Of a stretch of 64,000 nt of DNA, positions 13,498-26,487 are shown one piece after another. The position numbers and the translations under genes are program-made. Each line of letters opens with the position of its first letter. The first letter of the stretch is position 1. Under the pieces are notes generated by a model. The model made no database searches. It had not been told where the DNA came from and saw only the letters and a program-made list of their open reading frames with translations. Origin of the DNA: Formicarius rufipectus (taxonomy: Eukaryota; Chordata; Aves; Passeriformes; Formicariidae); assembly GCA_013399695.1 (NCBI GenBank), contig VXAU01000683.1:468242-532241 (forward strand). Direction: 5' to 3'.

Positions 13498-13869
13498 ATA
13501 TATGCCTGTACTGTTTCTTGGTACATCTGTAACCAGTGGAATGTAAAAAATAGGTAAACAATTTGTTTCATCTTTAATAAACTGGATCAAAGAAAAATCA
13601 AGATCATGTTCAAAACCCATTTAACAAAAACTCATCACATTATTTGGTGTAATTGTGGTCTCCTGGATTTTGATTTGTTGCCAGACAACATTATTTAATG
13701 TGCTCAGAAATGAAAAATTGGTATTCCACTGGCACAAAGTATCAGAGCAACATCAAAGCCATTTATAGCCTGTGTGACTGAGTTGCACATGAGTTTTAAG
13801 AAAGTTCTCTGTTTAAACACTCTTAGTTGTGGGGTTTTTTTATGTTGAGTATTATCAGGGATAACAATA

Positions 13870-14020
13870 TTTCATCGAAGGCAGATGACTATCCAGAAAC
13901 ATAATTAATCATGATTATTTATGCCATACCTAATTATCAGGAAATAGCCCCAGGGATGCACTTCAGTTATATTTCAGAACGTTCAGACTATAATTACTTT
14001 GCTTTGTATTAAATATTCTT
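13870..14020. promoter_or_regulatory. Candidate conserved noncoding block
   Basis: Palindrome-like homeodomain cores are packed here: ATAATTAATCATGATTATTT at 13901-13920 and TAATTATCAG at 13931-13940, followed by further ATAATTAC and TATTAAAT words to about 14015. The density suggests a possible enhancer core. This is inference from motif content only. Confidence 0.22.
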
Positions 14021-16413
14021 TCCATACTCTCGAAGAAGTTTACAATGTATTTATAAAAAAATAAGGTCAAAAGGATAAAAATAAATGATGTGCAGCCAAA
14101 TAATGAAAATATGTGCATTTGGAGAAGTTCTGCGTTATTATGAGGAAGTAAAATAATTTAATTCTCTTCATAATTAAGTAAAAGAAATGGCTTTCTTTTT
14201 TTTTTTTTTTAAATATATGAGCACACTAGCATAACAGCAAGGACTTTAAACCAGAGACCTGTTAAAATTCTGTTAATGTGGTGCAAAGTGGATTAAGAGT
14301 TGAGGTAAAAATACAATGCTACCTAAGGGTTTGAATTCTCAAAGACTTTTCATTTGCAAATTTTGAAAGCTATTTTTCAGTGAGGACCTTTCATATTCTA
14401 AGGAGTTCCATTGCTTCTAGTGTTGCTGTAAAAATATTTAGATGCATTTCGGGCTTATTATTTATGTGTAATTAAAGCATTTAATAGGAGTTGTAAAATT
14501 AGGTAGGCAATGTACATGAGTATATATGTCTGTAATTTACATTCCTCTTTCTTAACAATATTGAATACCTTTAAAATGAAGAAAGGATAAGACTCAGTAT
14601 AAAACCTCAAAACATGCACCCACTTGTGGACCTAAGCTATAATTTTATTGAAGGGCATACCACACAACAAAGTCATTCCTGTATAAATGAAAACCTGGAC
14701 ATTTATTTTTACAAATAAGGTTTTTTTCCCCTTGTTTTTGTTGATAAAAAAGACAACAACATATTTTCAGCACCGCTATAGCCAGGGGCTGTTTTTGGGT
14801 ACATGGTTCTTGCATAACAGATTTGCAGAACTATGCTGGAATGTATGTCATTATGCTGTCTGGGTAAGTAGGTTGTGGGGGGTGCGTTGGCTTTGGGGAT
14901 TTTTATTTTTTTTTATGTTTGGGTTGTGCTTAGGAAAACTGTGTATATCTAGGCCCAAAATTCACAGTACGTTTGGCTGTTTTGTTAGCTGACAGAATAT
15001 GAATTTGAAAGTATTCATTCAGTGCAGTGTTTTGGGGTGTGTTTGATGCTAATGTAAAGTTGGGGTCTACTGACCTCAGTTCTTGTGGTTATTGTGATGT
15101 GTGTGATTAAACAAGTTTTGTACCAGCACCAAAATCCTCAGCACAGCTGTTGCTGAACAGGCTTGGGCTGCCTTCAGTGAACTGCCCCAGGACTAAACAC
15201 TTCAATCCAGCTGTCATGTAGTGAGTGCTGAATCTCCTCTTGGTTTTGGCAAGGGTACTTCAGGATCTGGGTAGTTTCACTCTTCAGTCCTAATCTGACA
15301 TAGGTCCCCTTGACTTTGGAATCATGTTTCACTAAAGCTCTTGTTGTGGCTTGTCTGTGATTTAGTTAACCAAAGGTGAGGTGCCTTGGCAACCACATCA
15401 TTGTTATATTTAATGCCCATGCCCTGGCTTTAATGTCCATGTGGTTTGTGAGTTTTAAAACCTCTGCAGGGTTTGACTTTACAAAACCCTCATTAAAGTG
15501 AATTTAGAGGATTATTTTCTTCATTAAATTATTCAACTTGTTTAAATATTAAAAAGAAAAATAAAAGTTGGTATTATTTTAAAATGCTGAGAAGGAATGC
15601 CTCATGTGAATGTTCAAAGTCAGCAATCTCCTCTTAATACTGCAGCAGACAAATACAGAAATTTGCTGGAATTTAAGGCATAGACAGCTCTCACATAGAG
15701 TCCATTACGGTATAATGACAGCACACTGTTTATCTAAACCAGCAATGAAAAACAATGTGTACATTTGAACTGCCATCCTGTGTCTTCTGTGAATAATCAT
15801 ATGTGAAGCTGAACGTTACCTGGGGAAATGTTTCTTTAACAAATGTCTGGTTTTTTTCCTATCTCCTATACCAAAAGGTATTTTCCTTCTCTGTTTGCTT
15901 CCTCAGATGGACCTTTTTTATTTTTTTACCCATTATTTGAAATGGCATTAGAATGGAAGGCAAAGTGTTTGGGTAATTGAACATTCAATTAATTAAACCA
16001 ACTAATATTGAATGCCAGTGTTATGAATTGAACACTTTCACTTGGCATTTTCTCCCTCTAATTTTATCCACTTCTCTGAGATTTCTGATATTAGTATCTG
16101 AGTGGTGCACTGCTTGTTGATGCTGATGGACAGGAGCAGCCTTCCCTTAATAAGGCACTAAGGTGGAAACAGTGATCTAGTGACTTTTTAGAGAATATTA
16201 AATGTTTCATTTTAATTTTTTCCTCCCAACACACCAGCCTCCAAAGATAACCTAGGAAAGGCACAGTGAAGCTTATATATCTGATGTTGATTTAGTTTAC
16301 ACTGAGGTGAGCTGAGGTGCTTCCCTGAGCAAAATTCCCCGAAGCAGTAAGTGTTTGAGACAAGAAGCTATCCATCTCCAAAAGGCTTAAGGGAGTTCAG
16401 CTGCCAGCAGCAT

Positions 16414-16485
16414 GTGGGAAATGGGGGGAAAAAAAAAGAAAAAAGAGAATTCTAGAAAAGGGAGAAAGAGAAAAAGGGAAAGTAG
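16414..16485. repeat. Purine-rich low-complexity tract
   Basis: The plus strand is almost all A and G for about 70 bases, broken mainly by one TTCT near 16450. Polypurine tracts of this kind can form triplex DNA. The Lys/Arg-rich peptide encoded at 16412-16606 is a by-product of this composition. Confidence 0.75.
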
Positions 16486-17259
16486 TCTACATCTAAGGTT
16501 AACATGCTATTTTTTTCCAGAAGGAGTCTGTTGTTTGGGTCTAAACTCTTGGGCCAGGTCAGACAAATACCTCAGCTTTCAGCATGGCTATTTTTCCCCA
16601 GGCTGAAAGATATTCCTTTCCTAAGCACTCTCCACTGATTTGGAATGTGTGCCACAGCCACCAGCAAGTCCCAGCTCAGGTCTGGCTGAAGTGGCAGGTG
16701 GGCAGGACACCTCTGAGGGAGATCAATCTGCCAGGCTGGGAAAAGTGGACACTGGAGATCTGTATTTTCTGTAATTTTGATCTGGCATGTTGGGAAAAAT
16801 GTGAGAGGTCAGGGTTACCTTTCCCAAGGACACAATGGGAGAAAGAGGATTATTATTTTGTGCATGTGCTCAGGAAACAATCCACAAAAGGACCTTTAGA
16901 TGAGGTAGATATAAAATGCTTTAAATAAATCTGTTTTTCAAAGACAAATCATCAGTCTTGTTCTAGTGGTGCTGGTAGGAGCCTATGGCACATCCTCTAC
17001 CGTGCACAAATACAGACTGCCTTCCACTGAAGGTTTTGCAATAAAACAGGCACTTTTTTTCCAAGGAAGCCTTGTTTGTGAAGGCTGTGGCAGCTTCTGC
17101 ACTGTTAAAGGAAATAATCCTTTGATAATTTATTCTTCCTAGTGCTTTTCTTAATTTTCCATATATTATTTTCCACTTTTTCTATCTCCTAAGTTTTTTT
17201 CTGCAGTAAGAGAGTTGGCTCATGACATCCATCCTGTGTAATTGATCTCTGATTGCAGA

Positions 17260-17297
17260 CCTTGGAGTGTGACTTCAATGAGAAATCCACTCCAAGG
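17260..17297. repeat. Inverted repeat, 10-bp perfect stem
   Basis: Arm CCTTGGAGTG (17260-17269) pairs with CACTCCAAGG (17288-17297) across an 18-base loop that contains GACTTCAATGAG. The loop resembles the GACTTCAATGGG core of ancient sauropsid palindromic repeats, so this may be a decayed copy of such an element. The stem itself is seen directly. Confidence 0.8.
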
Positions 17298-19465
17298 ATA
17301 AGCTGGGAAAATGATGTAATTTCTTTAAAAAACTGCTCAGTAGAGAAAAAAATGCAAGGTGTTGGCAAATTATCTGCTGTTTATATACATATTGTTTCCT
17401 GATCTTTTATTTCAAATCTTTCCAGAATAGAAGCCCGCCTTTTATCAGACAGTTCTCTCCTTCAGTCTTGCTAGGCCACAGAAGAACTATTTTTAAATCA
17501 CCATCTATCTGGATTGTTTGGAAACCTATTAAAACACTACATATACAATTCAGAGATAATTTTAAACTCTTCCCAGAACCTATTTGCAATTTCTGAGGCT
17601 CAGAAACAATCGAAGTGAAAAATGCTTTTATACAGTACCAAGTTACATATTTTTTACAACCGTATTAGTCCCTACAGATAATCTCAGGTTTGAATATTGA
17701 GTGCACAATAGAGACATCTGTACAGGTATTCTGCTGTACATCTATCCCAAAGGAGGAAAATAGGGAAGCTTATATAAATGAGCACCTATGTACCATTTTT
17801 CCTGTTTTTTTTGTTGCCTTGTATTAAATTCTTTTAAGATAATAGATTGTAATAATGACCTTGGTTTATTTGCACTAGTGCATGGAAGTAATGACCTTGA
17901 ACTCCATTCATCCCAATAACCTTGATCATTTGGAACATATTAGGTTCTCTCATTTGAAACATGAAGATTATGCAGCTCCCCTGTCTTAGAAACCATTGCA
18001 ATAAGACATGTTGTCAGGGTATGTCAGGATACACATTGTATCCTGGAACTGAAGCGTCCACACCAGGATACAACTGTTCCACGAGTGAATGGACTATGCA
18101 CCTTCTACAAAACAAGCTTAGATTTCTCTGTATGAATCCTCATTTAGTGTGTAGAAAACCTCTAATCCTGTAGGATTTCTGTGTAATTTTAAAGACTTTT
18201 CTGTAAGGGCTTAATAATGTCGATGCACTTTCATACTTGATCATTTTTCCACTTACTTGCCCAACACTTCCTTAGTTATCTGGCCACTACAGGCACTTCA
18301 GCTGTAAAGATAGAAAAGCAGCAGTAATCTCTACTAATGGCAGCTGAAATTTTCTTCAGGAAACTTTTAGATAACAGGGCCATGAATATGAAGTGAAAGG
18401 CAGCTTTCTACCTTATTTTACACTAGAAGTCCAGCCTAGAAGGTAATTAAGGATCACCTCTACATTCATGCTAGGTAACATCCATCAGTACTATGACTTT
18501 TTGTCTCTGACATCTGACTCAGGATGACTTGACTATTGTAACGAGCTATGCAATATTTTACTCTTTTTTTTTTCCTCTTCATAATGAAGTAGGCTCATTT
18601 CATGACATCAGAAGTATGTGGAAATATTTTTTCATTTAATTGGTGAAAAGTAGCATATTGAAAAAAGTAAATATTTATTTGTGATGTTTTTCATCAATGT
18701 TTCCTTAAAAAAATCTTTCAAAATACTAATTATGAATAAAACTATTAATTTGGAAATATTTTTTGAGTTACATAGAAGGATAACAGTATTTTATAAAGTT
18801 CTCAGATTGGAATTTAAACATCCTGGTCTGGGTAAAATGAAGCATTATACTAAATGATTATATTTTTTGTACTTGTTGATTCACTACAAATTGTTATCAA
18901 AATGTCAAGAACAGCAGCAGCAAGAACATCAAAGACAAGAAGCAGCTAGAGGAGTCATCTGCGAACTGTTGTTGCCATAATCTGTTTAGACAGGAAAATG
19001 TCTTTTTTTTCGAAGCTGTCTAGACTAGTTTTTCACTTTTTCTTATCTTTTATGCACTCATTAATAGTTGGGTATTTTGTGAAAGAATTCTCAATATTGA
19101 GGTTTTTTTCATTGTTAAATGCAAAACAGAACCAATCAATAATTTTGTCTGCTTTTAAATAGATCCAGAGTCTGGGTGGTGTTAACAGTAGACAAAATGA
19201 ACAGTAGAGGATTAACAAGTATTTTGATTGCATTGCTTGTTAAATTAAGCTAAAATACATTAGCATTTTGTAGAATTACACAGGAATCTTTGAGAAAAAT
19301 ATAAATCAAAGGGTTAGTTTTTGGTTTTGCTTCTGTCTTTTAAATTTCAGTTCTTCTCAATTGTCATACTCTTATTTTCACATGGCCATTGCATTCATCC
19401 ATTTTTTGTATTTATTCAGCATGAGGTATAGGGGGTACTCAGGTAGCAAATGCAGTAATTTTGAA

Positions 19466-19524
19466 GGGCCTCACCAAAACCTATTGAAGTCAGGGGAACA
19501 TCCTTTGTTGACCTGAGCAAACAT
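19466..19524. repeat. Ancient palindromic interspersed-repeat relic (sauropsid type)
   Basis: The order GGGCC - TCACCAAAACC - TATTGAAGTCA - GGGGAACATCC - TTTGTTGACCTGAGC fits the pattern of an old palindromic repeat seen across reptiles and birds. In that pattern a GGCCTGATCCAAAGCCC arm, an inner ATTGAAGTCAATGG core and a mirrored arm follow each other. I match it from memory of the family pattern. The copy at 53696-53766 has the same arm order. It is decayed and noncoding. Confidence 0.45.
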
Positions 19525-22339
19525 GTTGTTTAGAAGGAAGTTACAGATGCCAAATGAGCATTGCAATAAAGTCTTTCAAGTGTAAACTTAGTGGTTGCAC
19601 ATCCCCTTTTCCTCTCATGTCACTTATTACATCTCACTGAAAAAGGTCGAAGCAATAGGGAGTGATAAATTCCTTTCTATTACAAAGCAATGGCAAGGAG
19701 CTGTTGCTTAAGGTTTGTTTTGTACTGACTATTACTCTCAATGCCACTGAAACACATCATGGAAATTAAAATATCGAAAAGAAAACATAGTAATTGAGAG
19801 TTGCTGTCCTTATCTATTGAATAGTGAGACCTTTCTAGAGGCTGTGTTCCCTGTGGCTGGTGACAAGCTCTGGCTGAACAGGACTGAACATTAGAAATGT
19901 CATTTTTTTTTCAGTCTGGATCTTTATATGTGAGTAATTATGAAATCTTCAGAGCAAGGAACTCTTCAAATCAAACATATGCATCAGAGCAAAATATTAA
20001 TTCAGCAAACATTACAAAAGATAATACATCAGTCAGTCAGTAACTGGCTCCTTTGTAACTGCAGTAGTCTTTTCCTGACCCATAAATGTCACTCAATAAA
20101 ACAAAGCATTTTCCACTTCCTAAAACATAGAAACTTTGCATCTGAAATCTCAGTTTTTGTAATTCTCTTACAAACTGCAGTAAAGAGTTGAAAATTCAAA
20201 ACCCCAATGAAAAGGGGCACTTACACAAAATTTATTGTTACGTTAGTCATGACACTGTTCTTTTTTCTAAAAGTGAAGCACTGTGCCTGGGTGAATCTAG
20301 GCCTTTTTATTTTATCTTATGTTATACTTTTAAAAAATATGGTGATATGCAATATAATTTCAAAGACGAATTTATTTTGAAACTAAACCTCAAAATGTTT
20401 ATTTATTAAAAATATTAAACCCTCTAATTTTACTATATTAAAAAAAAAATAAATTTCCAAACTCAAAACTCTTCTTCAGAAACTGTCAAGCTAAAAGGAT
20501 CATCATATGTTCTCTCAGGTTATTTTGTAGTACCTCTAGTTTTTTTACTGCAAGAGTTTTGCACAGAAGTTGCCCCTACCCTGATTTTGGCATTTAGAAC
20601 CTGCCACAAAGAATAACCATAAATAGAAAATTAAAAAGAAACAAGGAGACTTAGAGTTTGCTTTTGTGTAGTCAGTCGCATGCATCCAAACTTTGGATTT
20701 CCCTGTAGTCAGGTTCCATTTAGCACTTGGACTGCTTTCAAACATACATATATTTTTTTTGAACTAACAAGTATTTCTTCTTGTTAAGGATTAATTTTAG
20801 GTGTAAATGAACATGAAGGTACTGTGTATGAGAGGTCTGACTTTGGGGGGTTGATGATCCTTTGAAACCATTTTAAAAGTAGTTTAGACAAGTAGAGGTA
20901 AAAAAGCTAAGGAGGTAATGTGACACTGGCAGGAGGGAAGGCTTTGGGAGCTTCATCTCAAAAAGAACAGTCAGCTAAAATTCCCTATTGAACTGGTGGG
21001 GAAAGAATGCTAACGAGAAGGAACAAACAGACCCTGGCTGGTTTGCTAATGTCCTGATCTATGCACTGTATCAGGGCTGTCTTTGTGTTTCTGCTCATCT
21101 TTCCCTATCTATTGCTGCAGATGAAGAAGATTTCTATAAAGGAAATGAGAAGCTGGAATTAACCTTATGCCCATGAATTAAGTAAGCATTTCACTAAAAA
21201 AAAAAAAAANAGAGACAAAATGCAAGAAAGATAAGTGAAACAACATACTAAGTCAGTCAGTTGAGTCTGGTCTTTATTAGCCAGAAACCATGGTGATCAC
21301 TTAGCTGTTGGTATTTGAAATGAAACAAACTAGTCCTCCACAGGTCAAAGCACCAAGGGGAGAAAAGCAGCAGGGAAATCAAATGTCAGTGTTAGCTAAC
21401 CAGTTAAAATACTTGCTTTATCTGAACATCCACCCAAACCTAGCAGCATTACAAAAGTGGGAATAAGATAATTTTTCCATTTAAAATAGAGATAGGTTTT
21501 TTTGGTTGCATGTGAATGTTTCTGCAGATGGGGAGCAACCACTGACAAAGAATACACCTGGTGTGAGACCACAGCATGACCATGTGGTGCATCCAGGCAC
21601 CACTGCCTCACGTGGCTGCCCAACGCTCTGTCATCAGGCCAACTCCTCGAGTATTTTTGAGCTGTAAATTGATTTAAAAACACTCATAATGACCTGCATG
21701 CATCAAATCAATCAAAATTCATTACTGAGGTAATAAAGGCATGTTAGAAACTGTCATAGATTTTCTTAATCACTCCCTTGGATTTTCAGGTCTTTGATAT
21801 TCAGACAGAGTTTCAGCAGCTGAGCAGCTCACAGTATCTGAGTGAAGTAAGCAAGTGGAGGTGTATCATGAAAAACCACAAAAATATTTCACTCTGACTA
21901 TTCAACAGGCTGCTTCTGGATAAAGAACAATTGGCTGAAAACAGACTACGTGTTGTGCTACATATGAATGTATATTTAAATGGCATAGGATTTTAAGCCA
22001 TGCTTAAAAGAACATGTATACAGGTGCCTTGAAAACCTGCTGGTGCCAAGGAGTCCTGATCTCACCTCAGCTCTTGATGCAGGTACTATTTACTAATATT
22101 GACACACAAAAATAACCCCAAACCAAAAATCCCCCAAACCAAAACCAAATCAAGCCTCAATGAGTTTAGTCCAGTTCTTCCTTTGAATGCATCTTGGGTC
22201 ACCTTTCCTTGTTGGTGGCTGTTGCCAGTGAGGTACCCAGTTTTACTGAGGTCCCAATGCTCACAGGGCTAAGACACACTGTTTCTTTTTGACCCTACAC
22301 TGAACTCCCTTTACTAGGCTAAGCTGTTTCTGGATGGTA
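19525..22339. other. Noncoding stretch, no gene recognised
   Basis: AT-rich unique DNA. A 14-base A run ends in a single undetermined base (N at 21210), which marks a sequencing or assembly ambiguity. A C/A-rich low-complexity patch lies at 22105-22150. The frame 20988-21176 contains an acceptor-like TCTATTGCTGCAG just before an acidic segment (DEEDFYKG) and a stop. I do not recognise the peptide and do not call an exon. Confidence 0.7.
21196..21210. repeat. Poly-A run ending in an ambiguous base
   Basis: Fourteen A residues (21196-21209) are followed by N at 21210. This is the only undetermined base I noticed, and the run length is probably uncertain. Confidence 0.9.
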
Positions 22340-23660
22340 GAGTTAGTACAGGAAAGCTGGAGGTGAGAAAGAGTCTAGACATGATGAGTTTGGGGTGGCA
22401 CACAAATATGTGGAGGAATATGAAGACAGAAAAGGACAAGAAGTAGGAAAGAGCTTTTGTAAGAGAAGAGTGTATAAGAACAAGCAAAGAAGTTGTATGA
22501 GTTCAAAGAGTGTAGAGCTACATGTCTTTCTGAGAAAAACATGAGGCATTTTATGTCTCCAAAGACCAGGACTGCAAGGTGAGAGCTGGAGAAGGTTTGC
22601 ATGGCCTAGGATGGGGAGCTGAGGAAGTGCAGCAGGGCAAAGTAGAAGAGAGAAACTGAGTTCCTGACTCTCTTATAGGCTCTTGACATGGATCAAGACA
22701 CATTGTTTAATCTTCTCATTACATCCCCACTTCTGATGTCCCCGTTTTGTTGAATGGTTGGGCCAAGAAATGTTTGTCAAAGATTATGAGATCTTCAAAG
22801 GCCTTTGCTTATAAGACTCATACTCATAGCAGCACAGGTAAGACCAGTCTATCCGCATGCTCCTGTGGCATCTGGTCAGTGTCTATCTTTGAGGAGGAGC
22901 AGGTGACAGAGGTTCATGTGCCTCAGGTCTTGGCTAACAGGTCTGCAGCTTGTAGCCTAGACAACAGAAGCTCTGATGATCAGAATAGAAATCTCCAATT
23001 ATGAGAACCTAACCTCCTCTGGCATTGTGATTACAGTAGCAGAAGATTGGGCATCTAATCCCTATTTCTGTTTCTAGACAGTAGGAAAAAGTGTGAGCAT
23101 GAACACAAGTAAATTGGGTGAAAAGGGAGTTTGCAGCTGTGAGTAGGTTCTGGGACAATGCAGTAAGGCATTTTGTTTAGAGAAGAAAAGGCTGGCAAGA
23201 AAGGGGAGTATGTCTGAGAAGAGGCAGGAATCAGCATTTCTGTGGTGATGGAAAGGGATTATATGAGAATTTTGGTGATAAAGGAGATAGTGTTAGAAAG
23301 TGGAGTGGGGCAGAGAGGGGGTTGAGAACAGGGAGCCACAAAATGGGAAGCATAAAAGCAAGAAAAGAGTTCTCTAAAAGGGGGGAGAACATGTGCTAAA
23401 AAATACAGGGATAGAAAAAGAAAGGAAAAAGGTAAGATAGGAAAAGAAAGAAAATGAACAAAGGTCAATTACTTCTGCATTAGATAGAAAAAAATTACCT
23501 TAAGGCAATCATTAATTAAAAGGCATCTGGAAAGATAAACGATGACAGAGAAAAAATAGAAGAGAACAGAATGAAATAGCAAGGAGAAAGAGGGAGACAA
23601 AGTACATATAAATGAAGTTTTTAATTAGCGCAAAGGATAGAGATATCTACAGGAAAAAAA
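22340..23660. other. Purine-skewed domain (plus strand G/A-rich)
   Basis: For about 1.3 kb the plus strand is strongly enriched in A and G. The skew is extreme at about 22340-22660 and 23080-23640, where stretches made mainly of GGAAAAG, AAAGAAAG and GAGAAAG words dominate. A more balanced part lies at about 22690-23050. The Ser/Leu/Phe/Pro-rich open frames on the minus strand (for example 23468-23259 and 22549-22343) are by-products of this skew. No transposon boundary is visible. Confidence 0.7.
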
Positions 23661-25060
23661 CCATATGGATGAAATATCAGACACTCATTTATGTAGGTCC
23701 CTTCAGGCTCAGATTTTTATGCCTCCTATTCACTACTGACATTTTAAAGTTAAACTCAGTTCTCCCCTCGTTGTCATTCTGACCATTTCCCCCCACTGTG
23801 TGATTATGTATGTCATTAACACACATTTTCTGTTTGCATTTATTTTTTTGGTAATTTTTTATCATTGTTTTCTACTGACACCATTTCTCTTGTTAAAACA
23901 GATTTTTATCTATACTGACTGTGTTTTTCTGGATGACAAGTTCTCTTTTATCTGGGGAATATATTTTGGTAGAGCTGTTGGCACCCAGTCACTGTGCATT
24001 TGTGCTGCGGCTCTCAGTACACCTCTCAAGGAATGATGCATCTTTCTAAGGAAACAGCAGTGTTGAAAACTTATTCAGGCTACATTTGCCATGATTCTGT
24101 TCATGGGCGATATGTTTTATGAATAGTGTTGCAGTTTATTTTTTCAGATGACTCCTATGAATTAGCTTTTGTCAAACAGATACAGAGTCATCAGTTCCTA
24201 TTCTAATCCCTGGCACTAGCACAATCTGTGGATTTGAACTCTTCATTAAAGAAATTGGGTTATTAAATACATCTGTCTCAGAAACAGGTTTAGTTAATGA
24301 TTGTAAAATATAATGAAAATCTGAAAGCCCTGTTACCTTTTTTTTTCTGTTTTGAAAAGCTTGACATGCTGTTTTCTATTGTAGTTTCCTTTGATTCCCA
24401 GCTTTTGTTAGGGAAGCTGATGTAATGAGGGAGGCAGAGAGGTGGATAATAATCCTGCCTTCAGCAGGATGGCAGCTCAGATTTGAAAATAGTTTTAAAA
24501 GGGACCACAGGTTTGATGTATATTTGTATATTATGCTTTTGCAAGCTTTGAATGAATTTGATATCCACTAGGAAATTTTCTAAAGTAGACTTTGCATGTC
24601 AGGGGTGTAATGAAGGGACCATTTATCCCTTCTCATTAAACCAAATGGAAAACTTGGGATCATAACTGCATGATTTGATAATAATTTTATATGTCGTAAC
24701 TTAAGGAATGACCCCAGAATGGGCAGGTGCACCTGAACAAACTTTGGGTTAGCCGGAAGAGGAGCAAAGCTCATGACACCCACTGCCTGGGTCCTGCAGG
24801 TGATTACACGTGGAGGAGAAGATAGATAAATAGAAGATAGGATGTCTGAGTGGCAGGGCCATTCCCACTGTTCATTTTCCCCTCACCCTGAGGGGGTGAA
24901 ATGATACTAACCCAAAGTGTGTGTCACACAGAGCAGGCTCTGCTTCTGCCTGAACAATCTGCCTCTGAGGGTAAAATGGAAGGAAATAGTCAAGAGCTGG
25001 ATTTTCTAAGGCGTGTAAGAAACTGAGTACCCAGATTCCAGCAGGTTTTAACAAAAGCAA
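23661..25060. other. Noncoding stretch, no gene recognised
   Basis: Unique DNA with a pyrimidine- and T-rich start (about 23750-23900). No exon, RNA gene or transposon is recognised. A possible tail fragment of a CR1-mobilised SINE near 23670-23730 was considered and judged too weak to call. Confidence 0.7.
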
Positions 25061-25120
25061 GGCACCTTAGACTTCAGTTGTGAGAAGTGCTGAGCACCAA
25101 TTCCATGGTCTATAGTCAAG
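25061..25120. repeat. Ancient palindromic interspersed-repeat relic
   Basis: GGCACCTTAG at 25061 is followed 26 bases later by GTGCTGAGCACC (25087-25098) and then a decayed ATTCCATGGTCTATAGTCAAG segment. A relic at 33271 shows GGCACCT and GTGCTCAGC with the same 26-base spacing. The order fits a reptile/bird palindromic repeat whose arm reads roughly GGCGCCTAA, then a TCAGATTTT stretch, AAGTGCTGAGCACC, and a CCATTGACTTCAATGG centre. The family match is from memory; the shared spacing is seen directly. Confidence 0.5.
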
Positions 25121-26487
25121 GAAGAAGGTTCTGCTCACTTGGCAGGGTTACCCAGGACTTCTCATGAAAAGACCTTGACTATATGACCTTCTGTCACCAC
25201 CAGCAACCCTTACATATTGCTTTATGTGATGTTGGAGTTTTCTTCCATGCAGGCTCAATATCTAAGCTATGCCTCCCAAACCAAGAGTCAGGAGACCCTT
25301 GAAAACACTGAACCTGGACAAAGCTTGCAAAAGGTGATCCGTTCTGAATGGAGGGATCATAGGGATAGAGAGTAGATAAGAAGGAAAGGGAGAGCTTCAA
25401 CTAGCCAGTTTATGGGTCAGGTTTTGAAGCATTATTAGCCAAAGGAAAAGACTGGGAATACAGTCTTCCATCAAAGTTCTGCAACAACATGATTTCAGGT
25501 CTCATTGTCAAAACACAGTCAATGACTGGCATTTGGAAGGGCATAATTTCTTTCTCTACTTCTAGACTTGTTCTGTATGGGACTGGTGAGAGGCACAAAT
25601 ACAGCAGAGGGGAAAAAAAATGAGTATATAAAACCTGCAGTAGCTAGATATTCCTTCTGTCTAGGGTTTAGCTATTGACTTTACTAGATACTGTTGGATT
25701 TGCAAAGAAATATGTGCTTGCTTATCATCACCACAAATAAGATGACACATGAAAGCTACTTGAAGACTGAAGGTCTTTAAAAGTAGTTCTACATGTCACA
25801 CAGATGACATCCTTATACATACATACATAATACATGCCATTAAGTTAAAAAAAAAAATTACTATTTTCCTGTTTCCACTCTTCAGTGTAATTATATTTCT
25901 GTATAAAGGGAACAGCAGTTAGAAAGAAAATAAATGCAGTTGGTTTTACATATGCACATACATATATATTGTGTGCCTGTGTGTATATATACTAAGGGTT
26001 CTACTATAACAAAGCCAGCCTGGCCAAATTGTTTGTCTGCCTCTGGGAGATTGTGTATTAAGTTTTGTGTTCTGACCAGCCTCACAATGATCTCAGATAA
26101 GGAAACTGCACCTTTGTGAACAGAACAGAAGAAAATCTATTGTTCCGATGTTTATCTATTTACATATTTGGAAAGAAGTGTGACCTCGTTCTCCATTTAT
26201 TCTTCTGTTTATCTCTAAATATATTTTCTCTGACCATCTCTCTGATGCAGATTATTTCAAGTAATCTTAATGAGTGGAAACTCACTGGTTATTATAAAAG
26301 CTGTTTAGGCAATATAAGGTTTCATTTTCTTGTGTAGGCTCCTCTTATTCTTAATTGTAATGATCTCATTCCCTAAAGTGTCTATGCTTCCATTATTAAC
26401 TCCTATTAATAACTTGTATTAATAATACACCATAGAAGTCCCAGTCTGAAACTGCAAAAACACAAAAGAGAGGAAACAGTCCTCATG
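25121..26487. other. Noncoding stretch, no gene recognised
   Basis: Unique DNA with an ATAC microsatellite (25814-25829), an A run near 25847, and a TATA/TGTG alternating patch near 25950-25991. Open frames are below 75 codons and unremarkable. Confidence 0.7.

Larger units (their letters stand above)
13498..19465. other. Noncoding stretch, no gene recognised
   Basis: AT-rich unique DNA with short open frames only. It contains a T-run (14196-14210), a purine-rich tract (about 16414-16485) and a hairpin at 17260-17297. An open frame at 16584-16928 (114 codons) shows no family signature and no clear splice context. I see no RNA gene. Confidence 0.72.

Noticed and set aside
20840..20875. CR1-tail-like GGGGGGTTGATGATCC
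   Set aside because: The following sequence (TTTGAAACCATTTT) does not continue into the CR1 terminus or octamer.
20988..21176. Acceptor-like TCTATTGCTGCAG followed by an acidic short frame, as a candidate exon
   Set aside because: Short frame with a nearby stop, no recognised peptide, and no way to test splicing or conservation here.
23670..23735. Possible 5'-truncated SINE/CR1 tail (TGTAGGTCCCTTCAGGCTCAG then ATTTTTATG)
   Set aside because: It resembles the GGGTCCCTTCCAACTCAGA tail of the two SINEs over only about 30 bases; no head or clear GATGATCC segment is present.
24215..24245. MIR-like 3' phrase (TGTGGATTTGAACTC)
   Set aside because: Too short, without the ACAGATGAGG or CAAGGTCAC blocks expected upstream.
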